NCBI GenBank assembly: GCA_014529385.2
Contig: CM043964.1
Coordinates: forward strand, 4,460,997-4,522,996
DNA: 62,000 nucleotides
Reading direction: 5' to 3'
Origin: Adiantum capillus-veneris
Taxonomy: Eukaryota > Streptophyta > Polypodiopsida > Polypodiales > Pteridaceae
Positions 11,003-22,662 of this stretch are shown piece after piece. Position numbers and translations under genes: made by a program. The notes beneath the pieces are model-generated. The model did not search any database, was not told the origin of the DNA, and saw nothing but the letters and a program-made list of their open reading frames with translations. Within the stretch, counting starts at the first letter, position 1. Each line of letters begins with the position of its first letter.

Positions 11003-11432
11003 AGAATGCAGAGAGAAAACAAGAGAAACTTGAGAAGAGGAAGTTCAAGAAGCTTTAGATGAGAGAAGTATAATTAATCATAAGTAACTAATGAACGGGA
11101 TATTTTTGTGACTAGCAGCCCACTTATGCATGATTTTAATAATAAAAGTATATTTTTCCTTGAGAGAAGGACTGCATCATGAAAGTATTGGTTGATTTGA
11201 AAGGACTCTTTTTAAATGAATTAAGCTTCTTGATCTTTGAGAACAATGAAGATTGATATCTTTGTTTTAAGGATTTACTAGTCGTTTTCACTTCTTTTGT
11301 TACAAAATTCTTATTTTTAAACTCTTTTTAGTGATACTTTTCACCATTACGGTGGCTTAAAACTGATTGGTTCTTACCTTTCGGTCCTCAATTCTTAAAA
11401 GGCCCTCTCTAGATCCCAAATTTTTCCTAATG
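11003..11432. other. upstream region of the minus-strand gene, no feature seen
   Basis: AT-rich sequence upstream of the gene start at 11002. I see no ORF, TATA element with clear spacing, or repeat here. It ends where a repeat copy begins at 11433. Confidence 0.5.
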
Positions 11433-11819
11433 GCAGGAAAAGACCAACATAGAAAGATAAAGTTTACAGAACCTAAGGTCAGTCAAGGTGGATTAAGCGA
11501 CACGAGAAAATTTCCATCACCATCATCAACAAATACTTGATTAATCATTCTATTAATCCCGGTGTCGTTAACGGCCCGGTTAATTCTGTAAAGCGGGAGC
11601 TTAAACTCCTGGTTAGCAGATGATCCAAGTGACGACGCTGTTAACAGCCCGCCTTGGCTAAGGATAAATTGTACTCAAAGTAATATTCGGTTAATTGATG
11701 ATTACGATGATTTCCAGATTTAGTTACATTTGTTGTTCTTGTTCTCTCTTTTTCACACCTCCCACAGCCAAAGGCCCGACGCCTGCCCGGCTCACGTAGC
11801 GAACCCATATCCCCCGACA
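11433..11819 (+). repeat. 3' end of an LTR-like repeat unit (copy A)
   Basis: Closely matches 52084-52470 (copy C) and, less closely, about 49690-50010 (copy B). All three end in CCCATATCCCCCGACA. The left edge is truncated at GCAGG. As in copy C, the tnp2 acidic tail follows directly. Confidence 0.85.
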
Positions 11820-12032
11820 CCGACTCCAACTTTAAGTTTAGATTTTGAGGTGGATGTCAACATTGAGCAATTGTCTGAACCTAGAGATGAGGAGTCAAAT
11901 AGTGAAGCTGATGCGGAGAGCGACAAAGAAGTAGAGTTCGATGACGAAGATACAGAAGTACAGATTGAGATAGACATCTTTGGTGCATCAGATCTCATAG
12001 AGGATGAGAGATTAACTAATGACTTTTGCTAG
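11820..12032 (+). pseudogene. tnp2-like transposase, acidic C-terminal tail
   Basis: An open frame rich in Asp and Glu (EADAESDKEVEFDDED) ending in TAG at 12030-12032. Acidic tails of this kind are common at the C-terminus of plant CACTA tnp2 proteins. Its first ~73 bases also follow the repeat unit at 52471-52543, downstream of the broken tnp2 gene, which supports the assignment. The upstream transposase domains are missing in this copy. Confidence 0.6.
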
Positions 12033-12185
12033 GAAACCTTTTGCATGGCTCTTTTTATTAGTCTACAATACACTTTAGATTTTGGTCATTTATGTAGCAG
12101 TTTCGTTGATTTGTTGTTTGTATTGATTAAGCATTTCTTACGTAAACTAACGTATTTTGTGGGTGTTTTTTGTGTATAATTAGCC

Positions 12186-13615
12186 ATGGCAGATGACGAT
12201 GAGTCCTACTCTCCTAGTTTTAGTTTTCCAGTCACTCCGGCCGGCATGTCACTTGAGCAGATGGGCTTGTTTTTGTCTCATTTCACACCTGAGCAGATCA
12301 TGATGGCACAACACCTTTGGGGTGTAGGTGCAGGTACCTCTAGACCTACTATGGACAACCCTACGTTCGGGACTAGTGTGGTCCCTACACCGAGTGGCCC
12401 CATACCGCAGTCTAGTGTGCCCCCTACGCCGTCGTTCTGGAGGGTGTGGTTGCTGTGGTAGCGGTTCTACCGATGACGATGAGCCCTACTCTCCTAGTTT
12501 TAGTTTTCCAGTCACTCTGGGCGGCATGTCACTCAAGCAGACGGGCTCGTTTTTGTCTCAGTTCACACCTGAGCATATCGTGATGGCACAACACCTCTGG
12601 GGTACAGGTACAGGTACCTCTAGACCTACTATGGACAACCCTACGTTCGGGACTAGTGTGGTCCCTACACCAAGCGGCCCCATACCGCAGTCTAGTGTGC
12701 CCCCTACGCCGTCGTTCTGGAGGCAGTGGTTGCTGTGGTATCGGTTCTACCGATGCATCCACACTACCGAGAGAGCACACACCACTCTCTTCAGTAGATA
12801 GTTCACCAATGGGCACACCACGTACACCTTGGGGATCACATGAGCATGATCCTAGCAAGGTGTACAGGAGCAGGGATGGGGTTGTTGTGGTAGATAGGGT
12901 GGGAAAGGAAATGCGAAAGAGGATTTGACAACTCTGTACGATTCAGTTTGGTCATACTGTGATGGAGATTTGGAAAAATCTCGATCTTGAGAGAAAGAAT
13001 TACATTGTCGACGCCATTCAGAGAGAGTACAGACCGGCAGAGAGGTACGATCAGGTCTCGAACGCTTAGATTTTGAGCGTAGCGAGGTCTACAATGTCAC
13101 ACCGTCAGTCAGAGGCCAGAGATAGGTTCAATGACGATGATACCAAGCCATCATGGTTGGACGCAGAGGAGTGGATTGGGATTGCACGAGAGACACAAGA
13201 CAATCCAAATAGATTTCAGCAGCAGAGAGATGCAGCCAGAGCATGTTTGGAGTCTGCTCGAGCATCACATCTTGGGAGTGGAGGATATGATACGCTTTGA
13301 TATGCGTTTGTAAGTATTATAGTATGCTTTAAATTATTGATAGTATGTATGTTATTTGAAGATTTATCTAGTGATTAAATCATAATTTTGCAGGAAGTTG
13401 CCGTGAAGCGCCTTCCGACATGCAAAGAGGAGAAGTATGGGTACAAGCATGGACTTGTGGCCCTTTTGAACCAATTTTGCAGGAGGAGGGAGAGGACGTC
13501 GATTGGGACGCATTACCGTGAGGGCTTCTCACTCAGTGACCTCTTGCATATGTACAGTTTTGTAGTACTTATGTTTATGGTTTATGGTTTTGTTTATGGT
13601 ATGGTTAAGGTTTGA
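12186..13615 (+). pseudogene. CACTA TNPA-like protein (plant transposase Ptta/En/Spm type), broken
   Basis: Second CACTA protein, which in En/Spm binds the subterminal repeats. It starts at ATG 12186 (MADDDESYSPS) with a Pro/Ser/Thr-rich N-terminal region. A 280-bp tandem duplication (12192-12471 and 12472-12751) shifts the frame. The conserved part spans about 12900-13300: WKNLDLERKN, then KPSWLDAEEWIG, NPNRFQQQRD and HLGSGGYD, which fits the Transposase_24 pattern of spaced Trp, Asn-Arg and Gly-Ser. A probable intron follows (GTAAGT at 13311-13316 to TTTTGCAG ending 13393), then a short exon containing KRLPTCKEEKYGYK. Several stops and frame changes make it a pseudogene. The order tnp2 tail then TNPA matches En/Spm. 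Confidence 0.68.
12192..12751. repeat. 280-bp tandem duplication in the TNPA-like ORF
   Basis: Both units start GATGACGATGAG and end near GGTTCTACC. They are nearly identical, so the event is younger than most decay around it. The period is not a multiple of three. Confidence 0.93.
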
Positions 13616-13960
13616 CAATCAACTGATGTTTATGGTTGTGCAAGGTTATGGTTATGGTTATGATTTTTCTATGGTTATGGTTATGGTTGTGCAAGGTTAA
13701 GGTTATGGTTATGGTTGTGCAAGGTTATGGTTATGGTTTTGGTTCAGGTGATGGTTATGGTTTTGCTATGATGGTATAGCAATTGTGCTATGGTTATGGT
13801 TATGGTTATGGTTGTGCAAGGTTATGGTTATGGTTTTGGTTCAGGTGATGGTTATGGTTTTGCTATGATGGTATAGCAATCATGTGATGGTTATGGTTAT
13901 GGTATAACAAGCAAGTTATGGTAATGATAATGGTTATGGTATGGCACACAGGTTATGTTT
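13560..13960. repeat. GGTTAT-type minisatellite
   Basis: An imperfect array of GGTTATGGTTATGG with interspersed GTGCAAGG and GGTATAGCAAT blocks. A ~100-bp higher-order unit (GTGCAAGG to TATAGCAAT) occurs twice, near 13700-13780 and 13810-13880. It lies in the right half of the CACTA element. It is not the plant telomere repeat TTTAGGG. Confidence 0.85.
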
Positions 13961-14430
13961 ATGGTTTTACAGTTTTCGACTCATGTTTTAATCATGTTAA
14001 CATGTTATGTTATTCTTAAAATTTTTCTAATGGCCATACACTCGCTCTTTAGCATCAGCTTGTAGGTGGAGCGCGGTTGCTTGTGCACTCTTTCTTTGGG
14101 TAGAGAGGACTGTTTTCTTTTGCTGCAGTACATGCAGCATTAGTTCCCATCCCTCTCTGCACAAAATTATTATGCAAGTTTTGGCCGTCGGTACAGGTTA
14201 CAGTATCACCATTGGTAGAGCCAACGAAATGAGCGTCGGAATTTAATTTTTTATTACCGGTGCTTGTTCCGTTGATTATTCCGAAGCCTATTAATAGGCG
14301 TACTCCGACGCCTGCTACACCAATAGGTATATCAACGCTACGATACCAGCAGCTCTTTCGAGGCTTATTTTAGTGCCTTTTAGTTTAAAAATTAGCGCTA
14401 TTTGTTCGGTACTTGCATCAACTTCTTCGC

Positions 14431-14444
14431 GACCTCTTGTAGTG
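14431..14444. repeat. right terminal inverted repeat of the CACTA element
   Basis: GACCTCTTGTAGTG, the reverse complement of the left terminal repeat at 41602-41615. The following ATA (14445-14447) would be the 3-bp target duplication. Confidence 0.85.
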
Positions 14445-14447
14445 ATA

Positions 14448-15866
14448 GAAACCACCATTCAGTCCTCTAAAATGACTGGTCAATGTATATCCTAAAGTTA
14501 TAGCCTAAAGTTATGCACACGCTGTTAGGAGTTTTTTTGGAGCAAGGGATTGTTCATATGTACATACACATGCATGGTGCATCGAATAAAGGATTGCCCA
14601 TTTTCCAGAGTCTGGTGGTTACGTGGGACCCACATGTGTAAAGATAGGACACGGTGTACATAATGCATCATTTTCACTATTACCAGTACCAATGTGTTTT
14701 TTCTACAATAATGAGGAGTTGGTAGTGCGTAAAAATTCTTGAGGAAGCTATCCGCGGGCCGACGACATGAGGTAAGGAGGTGCTTCAGATGGCATCTAGT
14801 GGTGTCAGGATGGCGAATGGGGTCAATACTTGCACGCGGAGAAGTACAGACACAAAGTGGGTGTTTTCTTGTGAGAACTATGCAGAAAGGTCATCATGAG
14901 GACCATACTTTGGGGCCACTTCACATGGTGGCGGGATGCATTATTGGAAAAAAGTTGAGTGCCAGGTGTGCGGATGATGCAAAAAGGTGACAACTATGCA
15001 CTGCGAGGTCAGTTTTTGGCCTGTTCGGGGTCCATTTGAGGTCATCTAAAAGGCCAAGGGTGACCAAGTAATAAAGCTAAGTGTGGGAACTGAAAAAAAA
15101 GAGAGAAGACCAGAAAAAACGTGGAAAAGAGAGGAGGAACAGCCGCAACTGTGTTTTTGCTCATTTTGGAGCTTGTTTTGGCCGTAAACTGCTCATCCGA
15201 GGTCGGATTTGAGCACTTTGACATTGCAGACTGGGGTTTTGGGCCATTCCGGACACGATGGCGCTATTCATTTTACCAAATTCCTCATTGTTTTTCTGCT
15301 GTTTTGGCTGTGTATGTTTCTCTTATGAGCGAATCTTCTGCTCCAGTTTGTGATTGTATCTGGCATATTTTACCCATACCGTGTGAGCTATTTGCCCTAT
15401 TGGTGTTGGTCCAAGCTCATTTGTATCTAAAAATCAGAAATTCTTCTCTTTTGAGCTGAGTTTTTTTTGGGTGTGTGTGTGTGTCTCTCTGTGTGGAGTG
15501 GGTAAATGGGTAGTCTCTCTCCTCTCACTCCATAGGTGTGTTCCCTGTCTCAGCCAGGTGTATTGTGTAAGCCGAGTGATGCCCCATAGTGTGTGTGTGT
15601 ATCCTTCCAAGAGTGTGTGTCGGTCATTATAGAGGGGTTCTGTGTGTTTCCATCCCACTCACATTCATTTGGCACCCCCACGGAGGATCTTCTTCGAGTA
15701 CTTTCTACTTCGAGCTTCAAGCTTCGAGATTCGGGATTACAGATTACAGGTTATAGGTTACAGGAACGGGTACAGGTACAGGTGATTCACACAGGTACAA
15801 GTAACTGGAGTAGAGTGATACACTGACAGTGGGAGTCACTTGTAGTTGCCGTGGGTATGCATCATT
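14448..15866. other. no clear gene; possibly gypsy LTR sequence
   Basis: No recognisable protein. There is a short TG repeat near 15470-15485 and a 112-codon open frame at 15121-15459 with no family resemblance. The stretch ends in TATGCA at 15861, just before a primer-site-like sequence, so its right part may be an LTR. I could not find the LTR start. Confidence 0.35.
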
Positions 15867-15884
15867 TGGCGCCTGCTTCAGCGC
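15867..15884 (+). other. possible gypsy primer-binding site
   Basis: TGGCGCCTGCTTCAGCGC follows CA at 15860-15861. It resembles TGGCGCC-type gypsy primer sites such as the one at 53168. A gag fragment begins about 830 bases downstream. Confidence 0.35.
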
Positions 15885-16716
15885 ATTGTTTACTGGTATT
15901 GTACGTTACTTGTGAAAACTGCCATTGTACGCCTTTGTGGAGCCATACTTGGTTTTATTTGGTAGTCCCAGCCATTTTTGAGACTTGGTCTGAAAGATAG
16001 TCATTTCTGAGACTTGACTATACGAGATTTGCATAAGCCTTCGTGTGAGGGTCGATAGAGTGAGGTTTTATTGAGCTGGGGGATTCTCAAATGTGGAGAT
16101 CCTTTCGGTGATACAAGTAGCTGGAGCACCCTTTTTGTGACCTTGCCATAGGCTATGTACTAGTGAGTCCTATTTGATGCTCGGGTTCTATTGTTGACAG
16201 TTTATGCATAGATATACAGTCTATATTTTGGGTTCCTACTTCTCTACTTCTAGGGAAACTCTGTCAAAAATTTTCCAAGTTATGATGGCTGGTTTTTGGT
16301 CTTTTGAGCCATTTATGCTGTTATGCTGCTGAAATTTTGGCAAAATCAGAGGATAAGGTAGGTGTGCCTTCTTGGGAGCTTTATGGTTGGCTTTAATGGA
16401 TGATCATAATGGCCCTCAATTCACTCCTTTTCATTTAACTCAAAGAATCCAAATAAATGTTCATGTGTCCAAGAAGATTTTTTTCCAGCAGTGCATAGTC
16501 TTTATGTTCGGGCCAAGAAGATTATGAGAGATCTTGGAATGTCCTTTGCCTGTTGTAATTCCGATGATTGACTATGAAAACTCATTTGATGTGCATGTGT
16601 TTGTCCTTATCTAAAGTTGAGCTCCATTGAAGTTTCTGGGGATTGGGTAGTGAAAAGTTTTGGGTTCTTGCACGTGTGTTCAAAGGGGTTCTCAAAGCAT
16701 CATAATTTGGGTAGCC

Positions 16717-17134
16717 ATGGCTTTCTCTTATCCCGAGTTTCATGGAAGAAGTGATGAAGATGTGGAAGAATTTTTGGAAAAGATGGAGGTTGCCTGCATT
16801 AGCAACCAAATTCATGACCCTGCGCAGATGTTACGTCTTCTCCAAATCTGTTTGAAGAGTGATGCACGAGTTTGGTCCAAAGCATTTGAAGAGGAGTTGC
16901 GTGTGGTTAATCCACCTGTAAGATTGAGTTCGGACAATCTACGGCATGGGTTGGAAGTGGAGTTTGTGAAGACAGAATATCCTGACAAAGTGTGGCAAGA
17001 AGTACAAGGTTTGGTGCAGCAGGAGGTGCGCCAGTAGATGCGTACATACGTAAGTTCTCATTGGCATGGGAGCGGATGTGCAAGGCCTTAGCACCACAGG
17101 TACCCCAACCTGACATGATGAAGAAGGATATACA
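16717..17134 (+). pseudogene. gypsy gag fragment
   Basis: Partial Gag starting at ATG 16717 (MAFSYPEFHGRS), like the gag at 3181 (MAFNFPEFSGKS). Shared landmarks are FLEKMEVACI, KVWQEVQGLVQQE and DMMKKD. It has a frameshift near 17020, where the first frame ends in TAG and the gag pattern continues in another frame (DAYIRKFSLAWERM). At about 17134 the gag pattern stops abruptly and copia RT sequence begins. The 830 bases upstream hold nothing else I recognise. Confidence 0.78.
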
Positions 17135-17793
17135 TTGGAGACTGGGTCTAAGCATTGGCAGGTTGTCAAGAGGATTTTTTGCTACCTTACTAGCACTTTA
17201 CATCTTGGCTTGTTTTATCCCAAGGAGGGATCATTGCCGCCACACTTACATGCTTTTTTGGACTCAGATTGGACTGGTTGTTTTGAAACGCAAGTGTTCA
17301 CAAGTGGTTTTTGTTTCATGATTGGCAGTTCATGTATATCATGGTTGAGCAAGAAACAACCTACTGTGGCCACTTCGAGTTGTGAGGCCGAGTACAGGGC
17401 AGTGTTCACAGCTACGGTTGAGTGTGTATGGCTCAGACGCCTTATGGTTGATTTGGGTGTTGGACAGGACACTGTCAACACTATCTACACTGACAGTCGG
17501 AGTGCATTGGCAATTGTGAGGAACCCAGTTTTTCATGCTCGCACAAAGCACATTGAGGTGCATTACCACTTGTCAGGGAGAGGCTCTCAGCAGGAGAGAT
17601 TAGCTTGTCTTATGTGCCAACACAGGACAACCTTGCAGATCGTTTCAGAAAGGCATTGTCTCGTGAGAAGCTTGAAGCTTTCTGCAAAGCTTTGGGCTTA
17701 CTCCCCTTTGTGGACTAATCATGTCCTCAGGGCATGGAACTTCCCTTTACTCATGTGCCAGCTCTCGTTCACCGCATCACTCTAGGGGGGATT
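17135..17793 (+). pseudogene. copia RT end and RNase H fragment with polypurine tract
   Basis: The 3' end of a second copia pol. Visible are the RT tail (KHWQVVKRIF) and RNase H with LDSDWTG, SWLSKKQPTVATSS, CEAEYRA, YTDSRSAL and KHIEVHYH. A frameshift near 17570 moves the rest (SYVPTQDNLAD, then FCKALGL) into another frame. A purine-rich tract, AGGGGGGA (17784-17791), lies directly before the LTR. The 5' part of the element is missing; gypsy gag sequence sits at the break. Confidence 0.88.
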
Positions 17794-18020
17794 TGTTACC
17801 ATATACATGTGGTAGTGATGTGTGTGAACACACTAGGACCGCCGGGGAATTTTTCCCCTCTTTAGGAGGTTTTCCCCCCAGAGCATTGTATATACGCCCA
17901 TCACTCTAGGGCTATCCATCTTTCCATTGCACACTAAGTAACACACTCTCTATTGTGTGCCTTGAGCTTCCTTCATCTTCTCCAAGCTGTGTGCGTTTCT
18001 TTGCAACCCTGATTCCAACA
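17794..18020 (+). repeat. copia 3' LTR (227 bp)
   Basis: Begins TGTTACCATATACATG right after the polypurine tract and ends CTGATTCCAACA, with TGTT/AACA ends. A TATA-like TGTATATACGC lies near 17888. The right flank is TTAAT. Confidence 0.82.
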
Positions 18021-18772
18021 TTAATGCAACCTTGGAAGATTACCAAGCGAGACTTAAAGCAGGACAAAACATCGAAAACAAATGGAAAAACTATCCTTCT
18101 TCAGACATGGAAGTAGCTAAGCTTGAAGCTTATCAAAATTTGGTAAGAATCACACAAGAAATGCTGGAAAAACAAAAACCCAAGCTCAAAAGTATGGCAA
18201 AACCTGAGGAGCTTGTGTAAAAGACACTAAAGAAAAATCTGAAGTGGTGGTAGAATCCCACACTGAACCAAAAGAGCAAGAACTTATAGTGCCTGACAAC
18301 GAAGATACCTTAGACAGAATTCCATTCGTAGAGGAAGATTAGCCAAGACACTTATGGGAAAAAGTCAGAGAGATCAATGATGGGAGCCTAACTCTAAAGC
18401 TAGCTCCTATAGAGGAAGTTTGGCTAGACAATCTACCTCATGATATGAACATAGACGTACAATCCTTGTATGGGCATTGCGGATCTGAAGCTTCAGGAAT
18501 GTCGAAACTTGATCTTGAAAACATTACCCTCTTACGTGAGAGATAATGAAGATGAATCCATAGTGTGCAAGACCACTCAATTAAAAAGACTAGAGCAGAC
18601 CCTAGAAGTAGAAAACATTCATTCAATCATGTCTACACCTATCCAATGTACTCTTACTTTGGGAGAACTGTTAAAAATCAGACCATATTTATGGAATGAT
18701 CTACAGAAAACCCTAGAGAAGGTAGGGATAACACGGCTAATCTCAAAAAATTTGAAAAAATTGAGAAACTAA
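18021..18772 (+). pseudogene. gypsy element 2, degenerate coding region upstream of protease
   Basis: Fragments of open frame in changing phases, rich in Lys and Glu (YQARLKAGQNIENKW) and including a TLGELLKIRPYLW stretch of the kind seen before the protease in some non-chromovirus gypsy elements. No gag zinc knuckle is seen. The 5' end seems to be cut by the copia LTR. Confidence 0.55.
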
Positions 18773-19417
18773 ATGGACAACAAAGAGATTCGACCTGTTC
18801 CAATGAACAAAGTCGGAGAATATTACGAAGGGGAAGAAGGAAACACAACTCTTCCAGTGAAATATAATGACATTGAAACCATGGCAATACTGGATAGTGG
18901 GGTAGGATTAGCCATAGCCACAAAAGCAGTATGGGAATCATGGGGACAGCCAGCCATTAGACAAACTCGAATGAAACTGCAATTGGCTGATGGACACATT
19001 GAAATACCATTAGGACTGCTTGAAAAAGTGATAGTCAATTCCTGTGGGATTGAATATCAACACACTTTTGCCATAGTAGACTTTGGAAAAAAACTCAATT
19101 ATGAAATCATATTGGGAAGACCTTTCATGCGACAGGTACAACTTATCCAAGATTGGGAAAACAATTATCTGTACTTAAAGCAAGTGGGATCTATAACAAG
19201 GGGTAATCTAAAAGATCACACTTATATAGATGTCATGAAAATGCCCATACAAGAGCTTGATTCAGTCTCTTCGGCTGAAACTAAGCTTCCATCATGGTTG
19301 AACAAAGACACTCCTATTTGGATGTGCAGAGCTTCAGAAAATGGGAGTTTAGAACGAGAAGAATGTATTTTAGAAAGGGATTTCATAGACGAAGCTTATG
19401 TACCTGAACCTTTCTAG
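18773..19417 (+). CDS. gypsy element 2 aspartic protease region (214 aa)
   Basis: A retropepsin-like domain for polyprotein processing. Landmarks are VGEYYEGEEGNTTLP, the active site LDSGVG at about residues 40-45, then ILGRPFMRQ and QLIQDWENN. The same pattern occurs in the protease of the element at 58243 (GQYFEGDESNATIP, LDGGAG, ILGRPFMRE), so the two belong to related families. The frame closes at TAG 19415-19417, and more degenerate coding follows. Confidence 0.75.
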   Translation: MDNKEIRPVPMNKVGEYYEGEEGNTTLPVKYNDIETMAILDSGVGLAIATKAVWESWGQPAIRQTRMKLQLADGHIEIPLGLLEKVIVNSCGIEYQHTFAIVDFGKKLNYEIILGRPFMRQVQLIQDWENNYLYLKQVGSITRGNLKDHTYIDVMKMPIQELDSVSSAETKLPSWLNKDTPIWMCRASENGSLEREECILERDFIDEAYVPEPF

Positions 19418-20551
19418 AGCATTTGTTTGAGCCATTTGAGTGGACTCAAATTTTAGCGACAATGGATGTATGTGTGAATACGTCTATGCCTACTCAATTT
19501 TGCATTGAGAACGGCTATGACATAATTCCCATTCACATGATTTCAACCCTCCACATTGAAGATGAAATAGAGGAACCCAAGGACTTGATGAAAGATCAAC
19601 AATTCTTTTGAGACCTCTACTACGATGCGAGAGATGAGTTAGACAGACACTCAGCTACCTTAGAAGATTCGGGGTCAGAAAAAGAACAAGTGAGAGCTAA
19701 GCTACTCATGAAACGAGGGGAGGAAATTTTTTTTGACTTTCCTAACCAGAAACCAAAAAGACAAAAAAGATATAGACGGAAAAGAGACACAAGAAACGTG
19801 AAATCTAGACCTATGCCATCAGTCTCCAGTAGAACAAAGTTCCTGATGCCGATAGATGAACATGATTGTGTTACGAACAAAATCAGTGGCAGATATCCTC
19901 GGGGGGTTCACTATGTGTAAAACTACCATATCACGTGCGTTCAAGACATGTTTGTAAAACCCCTTATCTGTGAATTTTGTTAAGAATATAATGTACCCTT
20001 TTCTTCCAAAATCTGTAAGTTTTTTTCATGTTTGAAAAAATAATGCCCTTATGTATATATATTTCTGTAAGTTTCAAGAACTTTTAATACCCTTCTATTG
20101 AACTCACGTGATAGGTTACATTTTTATTAGGTGACCTCCCCGGGCAGATTTTCTTCAAATGAAAACCCAAAAATGTCAAAAACATTGAGAAAAACAAGGT
20201 AGGATACTCAAACAAAGCCAAAAAAACAGGAAAAGGAGTCAACCATGACACGAGTTGAGCGGAAAAAGAAGTATCAAGAGTTGAAAAAATCTCTAAAGGA
20301 GATATATACAACCAAAATGGAAACCACAGAAGAGGTTGGTAGAGATGTCATGAGTGTTCCATCCGATTACAAAAAGTATACTCTCCAAGATCGAAAAATC
20401 ATAGTCGAACAACATGTTAGAGAACTACAGAAACAGGGCGAGTCCTACGAAGGGCTTGAAAATGCAAAAAAGATAGATTTGGCTGAACTAGGACAAAAAA
20501 AAAAAAAGGCCTGCCTACATTGCAAAGGACCTAACAAAAGAAGCAGAAGAG
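19418..20551 (+). pseudogene. gypsy element 2, spacer between protease and RT
   Basis: Broken frames: an acidic stretch, then a basic stretch near 19730-19800 (KPKRQKRYRRKRD), then about 320 bases without a visible product (19921-20244), then a Lys/Glu-rich segment that leads into RT. At about 20495-20507 a run of A residues marks a frame change; the RT-linked frame continues beyond it. Confidence 0.55.
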
Positions 20552-22195
20552 ATGTTACTAAGCTTACTAAAAGAATACCGAGATATCTTCGCTTGGTCTT
20601 ACAAGGATCTCAAGGGTGTTGATCCAAAAATCTGTCAACATACCATACCCATGAGAGATGCTGCAAAACCAAGTAGACAAAGGCCGTACACATATAATGA
20701 AACATTTTCCAAGAAGATTAAAGAAGAGATTGAAAAGCTAAAGGAATCCGAATTCATCTATGAAATTGAACACACAGATTGGGTGTCTCTAATTGTGATA
20801 GTACCCAAGAAGAATGGAAGATTACGAGTGTGTGTCAATCTCAAGAAAGTGAATGCATCTACCATTAGAGACAACTTTCCTCTTCCAATCAGTGAGCATG
20901 TGTTAGAACGAGTTGCTGTTAAAGAAGCTTACAGTTTCTTAGATGGTTTTTCGGGATACAATCAACTTTTGGTTGACCCAAAAAGTCAGCATAAAACTGC
21001 TTTTGCAATGGAATGGGGTATTTTTGCCTATCGGGCTATGCCATTTGGGTTAACTAATGCTCCTGCCACATTCCAGAGATTGATAAGCCATGCTTTTAAA
21101 GAATATCTTAGGAAATTATTGGAAGTATATATGCATGATCTATGTGTACATTCATCAATCCGAGCTAATCATTTTGAACATCTCAAAAAGGTATTAAAAA
21201 AATGTAGACTTTATAGGATTTGCCTAAATCCTAAAAAGTGCACATTCATGGGTAGATAAAGGAAAATTCTTGGACATATAGTGTCAAAAAATGGCATAGC
21301 TATTGATATGGATAAAATTCATGTCATTGTTGGTTTTCCTAGACCAACAACAGTCAAGGGGGTTCAGGCCCTTATGGGGCATTGTGGATATTACAGACGG
21401 CTCATTTACATGTACGCTATAATTACAAAACCCATGTATAGCTTGACTACATACTTTGAGTGGACTGAAGCATGTGAAGAATCCTTCACGAAGCTTAAGC
21501 AAGCTCTTACTTCAACTCCAATATTGAAAGTACAAGATTGGAATAAGATATTCTACATACATGTAGATGCTTCCAATTTTTCCATAGGGTGTATACTAGC
21601 TCAACCAGGAGACGAGAAAATTGATTTTCCTATTTATTATGCTAGCCAATAGTTGAATATGGCAGAAAAAAATTACACCACCATTGAAAGAGAACGATTA
21701 GGAATGATCTATGCCATAAAAAAGTATAGGCATTACCTATTAGCAAACAAATTTGTGTTCTTTGTGGACCACCAAGCCTTATTGTACTTGGTCAACAAGC
21801 CATGCAGCACAAGAAGAATAGTGAGATGGTTCATCATTATTCTCAAACTTGATTTCACTGTGGTTGTAAAAGAGGGCACTACTCATCAAAGACCAGATCA
21901 TTTGTCAAGGATTGTTTCAGGGGAATCACCTAAAGGGTTAGATGATGATCTACTAGATGCCTATTTGTTCTCCATGGAAATGATACCTTGATGGTCGGAC
22001 AATATGGTGTTATTGATGACCATAGCTCAAGTGGACTCGCAAATACCACTTCCTATTACAATCGGATTAATTGAGCAATCGGTTATGTATCAATTACTAG
22101 CTGGAGTCTTACCACGCACCGAGAGAGTTTTTCCGAGCAAAGACAAACCCGAGCAAATGTTTGTATGTATCTATAAACATTTAGCTGAACTCTAG
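20552..22195 (+). pseudogene. gypsy element 2 reverse transcriptase and RNase H
   Basis: One frame carries RT and RNase H but is interrupted by TAA at 21257-21259, TAG at 21650-21652 and TGA at 21989-21991. RT landmarks are YRDIFAWSYKDLKG, WVSLIVIVPKKNG, FLDGFSGYNQ and FGLTNAPATFQR. The catalytic box reads YMHD instead of YxDD, so the enzyme would be dead even without the stops. RNase H landmarks are YIHVDASN, FVDHQALLYLV and KEGTTHQRPDHLSR. This is followed at once by the microsatellite-rich insertion; integrase resumes near 27150. Confidence 0.88.
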
Positions 22196-22346
22196 CTTTC
22201 TAATTATGTTAATTTTTCACGTCATGATGTGTTGCTTTTTGTATGGTGATGTTCATAGTGCTCCATTGTCAAGTACATTGGTTTTTATTTTTTCTTTGCA
22301 CCTATCTCTAACCATGCATATTATATATGTATATATACATATGTAT

Positions 22347-22662
<316 letters not shown>

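Larger units (their letters stand above)
11433..14444 (+). mobile_element. En/Spm (CACTA) element, right half
   Basis: The 3' portion of a CACTA transposon: an embedded repeat end, the acidic C-terminal tail of a tnp2-like transposase, a TNPA-like ORF, a minisatellite and GC-rich subterminal motifs such as CCGACG. It ends with the 14-bp terminal repeat GACCTCTTGTAGTG at 14431-14444, followed by ATA. The left end is missing. The same 14-bp repeat, inverted, begins the CACTA half at 41602. Confidence 0.82.

Noticed and set aside
13560-13960. Telomeric repeat
   Set aside because: The unit is GGTTAT, degenerate and interstitial, not TTTAGGG or TTAGGG, and lies inside a transposon.
15121-15459. 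112-codon ORF as a gene
   Set aside because: No recognisable motif or splice context, and it lies in a region that may be LTR sequence.
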